Below, in pieces: positions 1-8,222 of a stretch of DNA of 64,000 nucleotides. Made by a program: the position numbers and the translations under genes. The DNA is from CAYSWV01 sp964434865. GTDB lineage: Bacteria > Cyanobacteriota > Cyanobacteriia > Thermostichales > Thermostichaceae. The notes under the pieces were generated by a model. The model saw only the letters and a list, made by a program, of their open reading frames with translations, searched no databases and had not been told where the DNA came from. Position 1 is the first letter of the stretch. Every line of letters starts with the position of its first letter. Location of the stretch: contig CAYSWV010000001.1 of NCBI GenBank assembly GCA_964434865.1, forward strand, positions 1 through 64,000, in the 5' to 3' direction.

Positions 1-117
1 CCCCTTTGGCTGCGAGAGCATCAACTGGAATGGCTCTATCGCCTTTATCAAGAAACTTGGCGGTGGCGAAGGATGTTAGCTTTACCTCAGTTTGTCGTAA
101 AAGTCTTGCAGTCTTGA
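1..117 (+). CDS. WecG/TagA/CpsF family glycosyltransferase, C-terminal fragment
   Basis: Reading frame 1 is open from the first base to a TGA at 115-117 and encodes 38 residues of a C-terminus. The stretch LEWLYRLYQETWRWRRM followed by LALPQFV matches the characteristic end of cyanobacterial WecG/TagA/CpsF glycosyltransferases, which transfer N-acetylmannosamine or related sugars to a lipid-linked acceptor in exopolysaccharide or wall polymer synthesis at the membrane. The catalytic part lies outside the window, so substrate cannot be judged. The call rests on this tail motif only. Confidence 0.7.
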   Translation, partial: PLWLREHQLEWLYRLYQETWRWRRMLALPQFVVKVLQS

Positions 118-374
118 CTCAAGTTTGGTTCTAACCTCAAACTACTGCTAATGTCTTGAGGACTACACACTTGGGGATTACAATTTTGAGAGCTAATCCA
201 TCTTAAGCTTTAGAGCTAAGCTAACTTGGGATCTCAAGCTTACTAAGATTAGTTAAGTAAGACCATGAATACCAATAGATCTAGAGGCAATAGGTAGTCA
301 AAACCTAGATCTTGGTGTAGTCTACCCAGACAGGGTAACACCAAATGCAGATGTAACGTAGGCCATTAGCACAT

Positions 375-1307
375 TTGTTTACAAAGCCTACTCTCTATAC
401 TGCCTCACACAGGAGCAGCATTGTGATTGGTCAAACCAACTCTTCATCTTCCACCAAGCGGTCGTCACGCTTCAAATCTTCTCGTTCAGGTTCAATGGTT
501 AGCCCTGACACTACTTACCCTGATCTGAACATCCAAACTACAGCAACGGTTTCGACAGTCTCACGACCTACGCTTGATCCAGACTCTCCGTTGGAGATGG
601 ATCCTGGGCTAGCCCAGATGCGCAAAGCCATCCTTTTGGGAACACCTGTAGTTGATATGGCTAATGTGAGTAAAGTGTTTGCCAATGGCAACTGCATCCT
701 TGATCGGATTAATTTTCAAGTGCAGCAGGGTGATTTCATTTACCTGACTGGTGTTTCTGGAGCCGGTAAATCCACATTATTGCGGTTGTTGTACGGAGCT
801 GAGCAACCTACTGAAGGAACGGTACGAGTTAATGGCGTGAGACTCAACCGGATTCGGTCGCGCCCTTTAGCGATGCTACGTCGGCAACTTGGGATCGTCT
901 TTCAAGACTATCAGCTCTTAGCTAATCGCACCGTCAAAGAGAATGTCGCCTTTGTGTTACGAGCCCAAGGAATATCTCCCATAGAAATTCATCGTCGGAT
1001 GGGACCTACTTTAAAGATGGTAGGCCTGACCGATAAAACTCACTGTTTTCCGCATGAGTTATCTGGTGGCGAGCAACAGCGGCTAAGCTTGGCGCGGGCT
1101 ATTGCGAATCGGCCGATTCTAATGCTGGCTGATGAACCGACTGGCAACCTTGATCGAGAAAACTCCCTGATTGTGCTCCAAGTCTTACAGCGGCTTAACA
1201 ACTTTGGTGTCACCATCATGATGACTAGCCACGATCCTTACCTGATTGACCGCACCCAGCATCGTGTTGTCCGCATTGAAGATGGCAGACTGTTTGATGT
1301 GCGATAG
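375..1307 (+). CDS. ftsE: FtsE-like cell division ABC ATPase
   Basis: ATPase of the FtsEX complex, which at the inner membrane couples ATP hydrolysis to activation of peptidoglycan hydrolases at the septum. In the longest frame (310 residues, TTG start) Walker A GVSGAGKS lies at 126-133, the signature LSGGEQQR at 229-236, and Walker B LMLADEP at about 249-255. The gene directly precedes an ftsX-type permease, which decides between FtsE and LolD-like relatives. FtsE is normally about 220-240 residues; here about 95 residues rich in Ser, Thr and Arg precede the ATPase core. ATG codons at 495 and 597 would give 270 or 236 residues, and neither has a strong ribosome binding site, so the true start is uncertain. 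Confidence 0.88.
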   Translation: MFTKPTLYTASHRSSIVIGQTNSSSSTKRSSRFKSSRSGSMVSPDTTYPDLNIQTTATVSTVSRPTLDPDSPLEMDPGLAQMRKAILLGTPVVDMANVSKVFANGNCILDRINFQVQQGDFIYLTGVSGAGKSTLLRLLYGAEQPTEGTVRVNGVRLNRIRSRPLAMLRRQLGIVFQDYQLLANRTVKENVAFVLRAQGISPIEIHRRMGPTLKMVGLTDKTHCFPHELSGGEQQRLSLARAIANRPILMLADEPTGNLDRENSLIVLQVLQRLNNFGVTIMMTSHDPYLIDRTQHRVVRIEDGRLFDVR

Positions 1308-1339
1308 TCACCAGCATAGTCATAGAGGGAGGTAGACAG

Positions 1340-2248
1340 GTGGTTGCTCTGGGTCGGCTCTTAATTAAGATTGTCTATTTGCTCCAAGAGACGTTTTTAG
1401 GTATCCGGCGGGGCGGCTGGCTGAATTGGGCGGCTGTGAGTACTCTGATGGTTCTGCTTTTTTTGGTGGGTATTAGCTTAGAACTGTCTTGGGGCCTAGA
1501 CGCTACGATGGAGTCTCTAGGTACCCAGGTTGAGATTTCAGCCTACCTTGATCACGAAACTCGAGCCACCGACCTCGAAACTCAGATCAGCCAGATCCCT
1601 CATGTTCAGACTGTTAAGATCATTGCTAAAGAAGATGCTTGGCGCGATCTACTCGTTGATATGGGAATTGTTGATCCACAAACTGTCAATGATCAGTTAG
1701 GAGATAATCCTCTGGTGGATGCTATTCGTGTGCAATCTGAATCGGCAGAGCATCTTGGAACCATTGCTGAGCAGATTCGCAATCTAGCTGGTATTGATGC
1801 TGTTTATTATGGCGATCAGGTTGTTTTTCAACTTGAGCAATTGAAGGATACCTTGCGGCTCGGCACATTGGCAGTTACAGGGATCCTCTCGCTAACCACG
1901 GTTGCTGTGATTACAACAACCATCCGTCTGGTTGTGATGGCTAGTCGGCGTGAAATTGAAGTGATGCAGCTGGTAGGGGCTACCTCTATTTGGATTTATA
2001 TGCCTTTTATTCTCCAAGGATCACTGTTTGGCATTTTAGGATCCTCAGGGGCTTGGGGGTTAGTTTTAGGCTCTCAGCAAGTCCTCCAGGATATTTTAAC
2101 TCGTATCATTGCCTTGCCTTTCTTAAAGATCCCCCAAGCCTCTAGTGAATTTAGCCTGGTTATTCTTCCGGTGGCCTTGGGGGGAATGGGTTTACTGCTA
2201 GGGACAACGAGTAGCTTAATTGCGGTCAGAAAATCAACCTTACAATGA
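1340..2248 (+). CDS. ftsX: FtsX-like cell division ABC permease
   Basis: Membrane partner of the FtsE ATPase just upstream. The 302-residue protein has the FtsX layout: a first membrane segment at about residues 30-50, an extracytoplasmic domain of about 120 residues, then three membrane segments near 174-196, 215-245 and 270-296. The region containing SRREIEVMQLVGA before the third segment is typical of the family. The GTG start at 1340 has a good ribosome binding site (gagggaggt, 1325-1333). It starts 32 bp after ftsE and its stop overlaps the next gene by ATGA, so ftsEX and the next gene are probably cotranscribed. Confidence 0.92.
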   Translation: MVALGRLLIKIVYLLQETFLGIRRGGWLNWAAVSTLMVLLFLVGISLELSWGLDATMESLGTQVEISAYLDHETRATDLETQISQIPHVQTVKIIAKEDAWRDLLVDMGIVDPQTVNDQLGDNPLVDAIRVQSESAEHLGTIAEQIRNLAGIDAVYYGDQVVFQLEQLKDTLRLGTLAVTGILSLTTVAVITTTIRLVVMASRREIEVMQLVGATSIWIYMPFILQGSLFGILGSSGAWGLVLGSQQVLQDILTRIIALPFLKIPQASSEFSLVILPVALGGMGLLLGTTSSLIAVRKSTLQ

Positions 2249-2640
2249 TGGCTATGCTTGATGCTCAAATTCAAGACTTAATTCAAGCCATCCAGACTCG
2301 GATTGTGCCTCAGGTAGCTAGTCGAGTGAATCAGCTGCAGCCTCAGGAGCGATCTGCCGTTCTGACACCAGCGTTGACCTATCTTTCTGATCAAGATCCG
2401 GCCAGTGCCCAATGGTTTATCCGATATTTATTAGCCCCTGATGTCCGAGAGCAATTAAAGCAAGGTATCCAGCAAGCAGCCATTGACTATATGACAGCAA
2501 GTGGATTTAGAGAAGGGAAAGACTTTAAGCAGGAAAATGGTGATTTAATCCTCAGTCGGGCAGCCCTTCCTTATGCTGCAGCTGATGACGATCCCTTTGG
2601 CCAACTATTAGTGGCTGAGTTTTGTCAATTATCAGACTAA
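2245..2640 (+). CDS. small conserved protein of unknown function, coupled to ftsX
   Basis: A 131-residue soluble protein that I do not recognise as a named family. Its start overlaps the ftsX stop (ATGATG with TGA inside), which implies translational coupling. A second in-frame ATG lies two codons on and a third at codon 4. The sequence is mostly helical in character in the first 90 residues, followed by a short segment with FREGKDFKQENGDLILSR that looks like a beta hairpin, and an acidic C-terminus. No signal peptide or membrane segment is visible. The position between ftsX and rimI is the only functional hint. Confidence 0.75.
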   Translation: MMAMLDAQIQDLIQAIQTRIVPQVASRVNQLQPQERSAVLTPALTYLSDQDPASAQWFIRYLLAPDVREQLKQGIQQAAIDYMTASGFREGKDFKQENGDLILSRAALPYAAADDDPFGQLLVAEFCQLSD

Positions 2641-2644
2641 GATC

Positions 2645-3091
2645 TTGACGTTTGATCTACATCAGGTGGGGCTTGAGTATTTAGAGTCACTGTTAGAGTT
2701 GGATCAGATCTGTTATGGCGGCTATTGGAGCCTAGGAAGTTATGAAGTTGAACTCAAGCGACCCAATAGCTATGTCATTGGTGGGTTTCCCTCTCACTCC
2801 AATGGCTTAGTTGGGTTTGGTATTCTTTGGCATATTCTCAATGAGGCTCATATCATCTCATTAGCCGTTCATCCTGACTATCGCCGTCAGGGATTAGCAC
2901 GACAGTTAGTCACCTATCTGTTGCACATAGCCATTGATCTTCAGTCTGAATGGGCCACTCTTGAAGTCCGAGTCTCTAATGTTGCTGCTCAATCTCTATA
3001 CGAGGACTTAGGATTTGTCTTGTTAGGGAAGCGCAAAAAATACTACTCAGATCCTGAAGAGGATGCGTTGATCTATTGGAAGAAGTTGTAA
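2645..3091 (+). CDS. rimI: RimI-like N-alpha-acetyltransferase (GNAT)
   Basis: A 148-residue single-domain GNAT acetyltransferase. The acetyl-CoA pyrophosphate-binding loop is VHPDYRRQGLARQLV at about residues 77-91, followed by the conserved NVAAQSLYEDLGF near 111-123, both as in RimI, the enzyme that acetylates the N-terminus of ribosomal protein S18. The start is a TTG at 2645; no ATG occurs before the conserved N-terminal part, so an alternative start is unlikely. It begins 4 bp after the preceding gene and appears to be the last member of the ftsEX operon. The family is certain; the specific substrate is inferred. Confidence 0.85.
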   Translation: MTFDLHQVGLEYLESLLELDQICYGGYWSLGSYEVELKRPNSYVIGGFPSHSNGLVGFGILWHILNEAHIISLAVHPDYRRQGLARQLVTYLLHIAIDLQSEWATLEVRVSNVAAQSLYEDLGFVLLGKRKKYYSDPEEDALIYWKKL

Positions 3092-3270
3092 CTGTAAACC
3101 TACAACAGCATCAAAGACTGATGGATAAGCCTAGCTGTCAACTTTTTCAACGACAACTACCCTTTCAATCCTCTATTTGATCTCTTCTTTCTTGATTCGA
3201 TCTCAAACTAAAACCAATCATGGTAGACTAGATAGACTTTCCCAAGTAACTTCCAATATACTGAGAACTT

Positions 3271-3546
3271 AGTTAGACAAATAAGTTAGACAAATAGTTA
3301 GTAAACAAATAGTTAGTAAACAAATAGTTAGTAGATAAATAGTTAGTAGATAAATAGTTNNNNNNNNNNNNNNNNNNNNNNNNNNNNNNNNNNNNNNNNN
3401 NNNNNNNNNNNNNNNNNNNNNNNNNNNNNNNNNNNNNNNNNNNNNNNNNNNNNNNNNNNACAAATAGTTAGTAAACAAATAGTTAGTAGATAAATAGTTA
3501 GTAGATAAATAGTTAGTAGATAAATAGTTAATCAGATAAATAGTTA
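3271..3546. repeat. 15-bp tandem repeat array interrupted by an assembly gap
   Basis: Left of the gap, two shorter units (12-13 bp) are followed by four exact-period units of the form agttagtaaacaaat or agttagtagataaat. Right of the gap the same 15-mer continues for four more copies and decays at about 3541. Bases 3360-3459 are N, so the real array is of unknown length and probably longer. There are no spacers, so it is not a CRISPR. Because the period is a multiple of three one strand stays open, but the encoded Leu-Thr-Ile-Tyr-Leu repeat is almost certainly a by-product. Confidence 0.95.
3360..3459. other. assembly gap (100 N)
   Basis: Exactly 100 N bases inside the 15-bp tandem array, the usual placeholder for a gap of unknown size. 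The array itself probably broke the assembly. Confidence 0.98.
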
Positions 3547-3699
3547 GCTCAATTTTAGTTATGGTCAGTTAAATGATTTCCTACCCGTCACTGAGTCCCC
3601 TAATCTTCTAGATCCGCTCAGAGAACTTCAGCCTCTAGGAGTTAGTTTAACCAATTAGTAATTGTCCTCAATCCTTGTTAGTCTACACTTTTCAAATCT

Positions 3700-4557
3700 A
3701 TGGTTAGAAGCAAGCTCACGGATCAAGATCAACAAACATTGGTACGGCTCTACCGTGAGTCTGATGCCACAACAACAACATTGGCCGAGAAGTTTCAAGT
3801 AAGTCCCAGCACTGTCACTCGGATTCTCAAAGATAATATTTCACCAGGCGATTATCAGGAATTAGTGAGCTTAAAGCGCTCGGGAGCACGACGCAAAGAT
3901 GATAGTACAACACAACTAACTGTTTTAAGTAACACCCCAGCAACTCCAGAAGACGATGATCATTCATCCCAGTCTCTTGAGGCAACTGATCCAAAACCTG
4001 AAGCAGCAGAGACAGTAGGTAGTGATTGGAATCCTGAAGTTGAACTAGCTGATCTTGAATCCAGTGTGGACCTTGAAAGTACACTAGATGCTGATGATTT
4101 TGCTCCTGAGCTACATCTAGAAGACTCCGACTACACCCTGACAGATTTGGATGCCGATCTTGAGGATGATCTTGAAAATGACTCTAGTTCTGAGGAGGAG
4201 CTACAAGCCGATCCTATCCAGTCAATTCAGGTTCGCCCCCTTGATGATTTAGATCCTCCTGATATTTGCTATGTTGTCATCGATCGATACCACGAGTTAA
4301 CGACCCGTCCATTACAAGAAGCTATACCAGATAAAACTAGTGATGCGTCGGTTGATATGAACATGCTACCCATTTTCGATAACCATCGGTTTGCCAGACG
4401 ATTCTCAGAGATGAGTCGACGTGGGGGTAATCCTCCGCATCGGGTTATCCAGTTTGGCGGCTATATGCTTGATATTGTTCGATCTCAACTGGTCAGCAAG
4501 GGCATCACTCATCTACTGATTGATGGGCAGGTTTATAGTCTGCAGCAGGGTCTCTAG
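3700..4557 (+). CDS. cyanobacterial helix-turn-helix protein with acidic linker
   Basis: A 285-residue protein. Residues about 5-60 form a transposase-like helix-turn-helix (SKLTDQDQQTLVRLYRES, then LAEKFQVSPSTVTRIL) that should bind DNA. Residues about 75-190 are a very acidic, Asp/Glu-rich low-complexity linker with no predictable fold. The C-terminal 95 residues contain PIFDNHRFARRFSEMSRR and end in ITHLLIDGQVYSLQQGL, a block that recurs in cyanobacterial proteins of this architecture. No transposase catalytic domain is present, so I read it as a domesticated regulator rather than a mobile element. It converges on the next gene with a 19-bp gap. Target genes are unknown. Confidence 0.75.
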   Translation: MVRSKLTDQDQQTLVRLYRESDATTTTLAEKFQVSPSTVTRILKDNISPGDYQELVSLKRSGARRKDDSTTQLTVLSNTPATPEDDDHSSQSLEATDPKPEAAETVGSDWNPEVELADLESSVDLESTLDADDFAPELHLEDSDYTLTDLDADLEDDLENDSSSEEELQADPIQSIQVRPLDDLDPPDICYVVIDRYHELTTRPLQEAIPDKTSDASVDMNMLPIFDNHRFARRFSEMSRRGGNPPHRVIQFGGYMLDIVRSQLVSKGITHLLIDGQVYSLQQGL

Positions 4558-4576
4558 ACCTATCCGACTAGAGGTT

Positions 4577-5482
4577 TCAGCTGCCAAAAGATAAAACTTG
4601 AGGCGCGTCTCGTTGTGGCAAATTTTCAGATGTCAAGATCAGCGTCGTACCGGGTGCAAATTGAATAGAGGGAATCGGAAATAATGATAGAAAGTCACTA
4701 ACTTCAACCAGTTCACAGGCTGAATCAGCTGCTTCAGTACGATACATGGTGGGAATAATCAATCTGGGTTGTAAGACTTCGATAGCAGCCTTAGCTCCAG
4801 CTGGATCATAATTTTTAGGCCCCCCACCCACCGGCACCAGCAAAATATCAGGCTTGGCTAGTAAAATAGACTGTTCTCGAGTAATTGGAGCAGCAGCCCC
4901 TCCAAGATGCACAATATCAATATTGGCCTGTGTCCAGCGCCAACCTATGTTAATGCCAAATCGATCGCTATTAGCAGTAATATTGTCATGAGCCATTCTG
5001 ACCCCTTGAATTCGGATCTCCTCGACTTTATAGTCACCTGGTTGAAATAGGACTCGTGGATTACCAGGCACAACGGGAATATAACCTTCATCAAATAAGC
5101 GACTACTTAATAAAACCAAATCAGCCTCAACAGCAGGCTCAGGATAGCCTTGGGTGCAGCCGATACTCCTAAAAGGATTGACCAAGATCTTAAACCCATC
5201 AGCCTCAAAGGCTACGCAACTGTGATGGAGCCAAGTTAATCCCAAGCCGCCAGGTGGGATCTCTGGGTCAAGTATCGGCTCAGGGGTTGCCTCTGCAGGA
5301 GCATCAGGTCTCGAAAACTCTACATCAGGATTAGGGGTGGTGGGAGTATCCACAGGACTCAACGGATCAGGCACTTGATCAGGCACTGAAGGCAACGAAT
5401 CGGTCTGGGCAAAGCTAGGGTATAACCAGATACCTCCACCTAGGGTAATTCCAAGACTTTGCAAGAGATAACGGCGCTTCAT
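4577..5482 (-). CDS. exported MBL-fold protein, zinc motif degenerate
   Basis: A 301-residue protein with an N-terminal signal sequence (about residues 1-26, ending near SFAQ), a Pro-rich spacer to about residue 75, and an MBL-fold domain of the UlaG-like type (LTWLHHSCVAFEADGFKILV at the start; PDILLVPVGGGPKNYDPAGA near 215-235). The place where metal-dependent members carry HxHxDH reads LLSSRLFDEGY here, so only the Asp is kept and zinc binding in the usual way looks unlikely. It probably acts in the periplasm or thylakoid lumen. Family assignment is fairly firm; activity is unknown. Confidence 0.75.
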   Translation of the reverse strand: MKRRYLLQSLGITLGGGIWLYPSFAQTDSLPSVPDQVPDPLSPVDTPTTPNPDVEFSRPDAPAEATPEPILDPEIPPGGLGLTWLHHSCVAFEADGFKILVNPFRSIGCTQGYPEPAVEADLVLLSSRLFDEGYIPVVPGNPRVLFQPGDYKVEEIRIQGVRMAHDNITANSDRFGINIGWRWTQANIDIVHLGGAAAPITREQSILLAKPDILLVPVGGGPKNYDPAGAKAAIEVLQPRLIIPTMYRTEAADSACELVEVSDFLSLFPIPSIQFAPGTTLILTSENLPQRDAPQVLSFGS

Positions 5483-5524
5483 GCAGACTTTAGATCCTGA
5501 CGTGACAACGAATAGGCAGACAGA

Positions 5525-6124
5525 CTAGACCCTAGAGCTAAAGGCTTGAGTTTGATCCCAAAAGTTAGCGAGTAAGGATTTTCCTGATCCGGTGAGGATG
5601 CTTTCGGGGTGGAATTGAACCCCCTGAATATGAGGATACTGCCGATGTTGGACTCCCATGATCAGGTTGAGAGATCCTGATTGGACCCAAGCTGTAACCG
5701 CTAACTCAGTCGGACAAGTCTCTGGCTCAATCACAAGACTATGGTAACGGGTCGCTTCAAAGGGTTGTTGCAAACCTTGAAAAACGCCCTGATGGTCATG
5801 AGTAATCCAAGATGTTTTCCCATGCATCAGCTCAGGTGCTTGCACAATAGTGCCTCCAAAGACTTGCCCAATACATTGGTGGCCCAGACACACTCCTAGA
5901 ATTGGTTTTGTGGGCCCAAGTTCCCGGATCAGCTCCATCGAGACACCAGCGTCTTCTGGCCGGCCTGGCCCCGGTGAAATGACAATCCCCATCGGATCTA
6001 GATGCTGGACCTGATCTAAGGTGATCTGATCGTTCCGATAAACTTCCAGGCTACAGCCTAACTCACCTAAGTATTGCACCAGGTTATAGGTAAAGCTGTC
6101 ATAGTTGTCAATGACGAGTAGCAC
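5525..6124 (-). CDS. trpG: anthranilate/aminodeoxychorismate synthase glutaminase subunit
   Basis: Class I glutamine amidotransferase of 199 residues that releases ammonia from glutamine for the chorismate-using partner in tryptophan or folate synthesis. The nucleophile is Cys79 in GVCLGHQ, and His172 and Glu174 in FHPES complete the triad. The N-terminal VIDNYDSFTYNL is characteristic of TrpG/PabA. No trpE or pabB lies nearby; bacteria with one such subunit often share it between the two pathways, so trpG versus pabA cannot be decided. Start ATG at 6122-6124. A perfect 14-bp palindrome lies 22 bp upstream. Confidence 0.93.
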   Translation of the reverse strand: MLLVIDNYDSFTYNLVQYLGELGCSLEVYRNDQITLDQVQHLDPMGIVISPGPGRPEDAGVSMELIRELGPTKPILGVCLGHQCIGQVFGGTIVQAPELMHGKTSWITHDHQGVFQGLQQPFEATRYHSLVIEPETCPTELAVTAWVQSGSLNLIMGVQHRQYPHIQGVQFHPESILTGSGKSLLANFWDQTQAFSSRV

Positions 6125-6146
6125 AATGTGCCCCTTAGCTATCTGT

Positions 6147-6160
6147 AAACAGGCCTGTTT
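6147..6160. promoter_or_regulatory. perfect palindrome upstream of trpG, possible operator
   Basis: AAACAGGCCTGTTT is a perfect 14-bp palindrome without loop, 22 bp upstream of the trpG start. That position suits an operator or a promoter-overlapping site. No known regulator is recognised. Confidence 0.35.
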
Positions 6161-6214
6161 TATGGTAGCGCAAGCTTGTTGCCCTAATGGCTACCTTTAG
6201 TTGAAGCATTGACT

Positions 6215-7945
6215 TTACGACTTATGAGATGTCTTCTTAGCCGCTTTCTTCTCTTTCTCCTTCTCTTTTTGCTTAGCCCGTTTTGCTACTGCTTTTTTTT
6301 GTTTTTCAGCCTCTAGTTGCACTTGACGAGCTTTTTCGGCTTCTTCAGCAATTTTACGTTGATAATAATCGTAGCCACCCTCAAAAACAACTAGTTCACC
6401 CTCACGAATCTCAACAATTTTAGTGGCCACTTGAGACATAAAATATCGATCATGAGAGACAATCAGAACGGTGCCATCATAGGTTTTCAAGGCTTCTTCT
6501 AACATTTCTTTTGCTGGAATATCTAGGTGGTTTGTTGGCTCATCTAGGATCAGCAAATTAGCGGGCTGCAACAACATTTTAGCTAGGGCCAAACGAGCTT
6601 TCTCTCCACCACTTAAAGATTCAACACGTTTAAATACACTATCACCTGGAAACAGAAATCGGCCTAGAAGGGTTCGGACCTCTTCATCCTTCCACTGAGG
6701 GACTTCATCATGAATCGTTTGTATCACCGTTTTTTCAAGATCCAGGGCTTCCGCCTGATTTTGTTCAAAGTAAGCCGGTAATACATTATGTTCACCTAAT
6801 TTGATCATACCCTCAGCAGGCGCTTCTAGCCCCATGATAAGTCGGAGTAATGTTGATTTTCCTGAGCCATTGGGACCTAAAAAGGCAACTCGATCCCCTC
6901 GTTCAATGAGTAGATTAGCCCCTAAAAAGATGAGCTTTTCTCCATATAAGTGAGTTAGATCTTTGATTTTAACAATCTCACGACCACTGCGGGGGGCTGG
7001 CTGAAATTGAAATTTAAGTGTTTTGATGTCACTGATTGGGGCTTCGATTCGATCCACTTTTTCCAGTTGCTTTTCCCGACTTTTAGCTTGAGTGCTGCGG
7101 GTCGCGCTAGCTCGAAATCGATCGACAAAGGCTTGCTGCTTGTCTAATTCTTTTTGTTGTCGTTCATAAGCGCTGAGTTGGGCTTCTTTCATCTCAGTTT
7201 TTTGGTGGAGATAGGCCGAATAGTTTCCCAAATAGGTGGACGAAATACCTCGCTCAGTTTCGACGATATGGGTTGATAGTCGATCTAAAAACTCTCGGTC
7301 ATGAGAAATAATGACCATAGGCAGCGAGATGCCTTTTAGATAAGATTCCAACCATTCAATAGTTTCTAGATCTAAATGATTAGTAGGCTCATCTAACAGC
7401 AAAAGATCAGGTTGTTGGAGTAAGATTTTACCCAAGCTGATTCTCATTTGCCAGCCACCACTGAAGGTGCTAACCAGCTGATCCCCATCTTCAGAGGCAA
7501 AACCCACCTCGGGTAGAATTTTGTCAACTTGTACTTCTAGTTCATAGCCATTCAACGCTTCAAACTGGCGCTGATACCGATCCATTTGTTTGAGTAGCTG
7601 ATCAAGGTCCTCTGGAGATGCCATTTCCATCTGGACATGAACTTGATTCAAGGCCTCGTGGATCTGATTGGCTTCTGTAAACACAGTCCATAGTTCTTGT
7701 CGTACAGTTCGATTGGGGTTCACCTCGAACTCTTGAGTTAAGTAAGCGATCCGTAGATTGGCCGGTCGAATAATATCACCCGAGGTGGGCTCAATCTCAC
7801 CTGTAATAATGCGGAGTTGTGTTGACTTACCGGCTCCATTAGCTCCAACTAGCCCAATCCGATCACCTGGTTTAACTTCCCAACTGACGTCTTTGAGTAC
7901 TTCTCCCGTTGGGTAGATCTTACTTATGTGTTCGAGCCTGAGCAT
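6215..7945 (-). CDS. ABC-F family ATPase
   Basis: Soluble protein of 576 residues with two ABC domains and no membrane segment, the hallmark of ABC-F proteins that act on the ribosome (translation factors of the EttA/Uup/YdiF kind). Walker A motifs GLVGANGAGKS near residue 31 and FLGPNGSGKS near 350, signatures STFSGGWQMR and SLSGGEKAR, and Walker B LLLLDEPTNHLDL and LLILDEPTNHLDI are intact. The inter-domain linker with basic and Gln-rich helices (around 245-300) is present, and a Lys/Glu-rich tail follows. I chose ATG at 7943-7945 because GGAG lies 8 bp upstream; the TTG four codons earlier has none. Exact subfamily is not resolved. Confidence 0.9.
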   Translation of the reverse strand: MLRLEHISKIYPTGEVLKDVSWEVKPGDRIGLVGANGAGKSTQLRIITGEIEPTSGDIIRPANLRIAYLTQEFEVNPNRTVRQELWTVFTEANQIHEALNQVHVQMEMASPEDLDQLLKQMDRYQRQFEALNGYELEVQVDKILPEVGFASEDGDQLVSTFSGGWQMRISLGKILLQQPDLLLLDEPTNHLDLETIEWLESYLKGISLPMVIISHDREFLDRLSTHIVETERGISSTYLGNYSAYLHQKTEMKEAQLSAYERQQKELDKQQAFVDRFRASATRSTQAKSREKQLEKVDRIEAPISDIKTLKFQFQPAPRSGREIVKIKDLTHLYGEKLIFLGANLLIERGDRVAFLGPNGSGKSTLLRLIMGLEAPAEGMIKLGEHNVLPAYFEQNQAEALDLEKTVIQTIHDEVPQWKDEEVRTLLGRFLFPGDSVFKRVESLSGGEKARLALAKMLLQPANLLILDEPTNHLDIPAKEMLEEALKTYDGTVLIVSHDRYFMSQVATKIVEIREGELVVFEGGYDYYQRKIAEEAEKARQVQLEAEKQKKAVAKRAKQKEKEKEKKAAKKTSHKS

Positions 7946-8125
7946 GGGTTTCTCCAAAAATGAAGCGCTCTTACCATCAATCCTAAAGCTATTTTACAGT
8001 TTGTGATGTCATCTTTACAGGTTGCAGGTCTAATCTCACCCTGATCAAATTTATACTCTTAGTCTTTAGATTGTTTTTACATCATTCCAGTACGATCTGA
8101 CTCAGTGAATGTATCCAGGCATGAG

Positions 8126-8169
8126 GTATTTACTATCGTCACCTTTAGTATTTACTATCGTTGCCTTTG
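8126..8169. repeat. 22-bp tandem duplication upstream of the hybrid kinase
   Basis: The unit gtatttactatcgtcaccttt occurs twice in direct contact (8126-8147 and 8148-8169) with three changes in the second copy, about 50 bp before the start codon of the next gene. Confidence 0.85.
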
Positions 8170-8222
8170 GGGATGTAACTTAACATCACTACTAGCAAGT
8201 ATGATTGAGGGTTAAGTGATTT

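Larger units (their letters stand above)
3092..3699. other. intergenic region with repeat array, otherwise no gene
   Basis: About 600 bp between rimI and the next gene. Apart from the tandem array I see AT-rich sequence and no convincing promoter, RNA gene or ORF. Confidence 0.7.

Noticed and set aside
3269..3478. Open frame on the - strand across the repeat array
   Set aside because: The period of 15 keeps the frame open by itself and half the frame is N; the product is a monotonous hydrophobic repeat.
3271..3546. CRISPR array
   Set aside because: Units are contiguous without spacers and no cas gene is present.
3700..4557. Insertion sequence transposase
   Set aside because: Only the helix-turn-helix head resembles a transposase; no catalytic domain or terminal inverted repeats.
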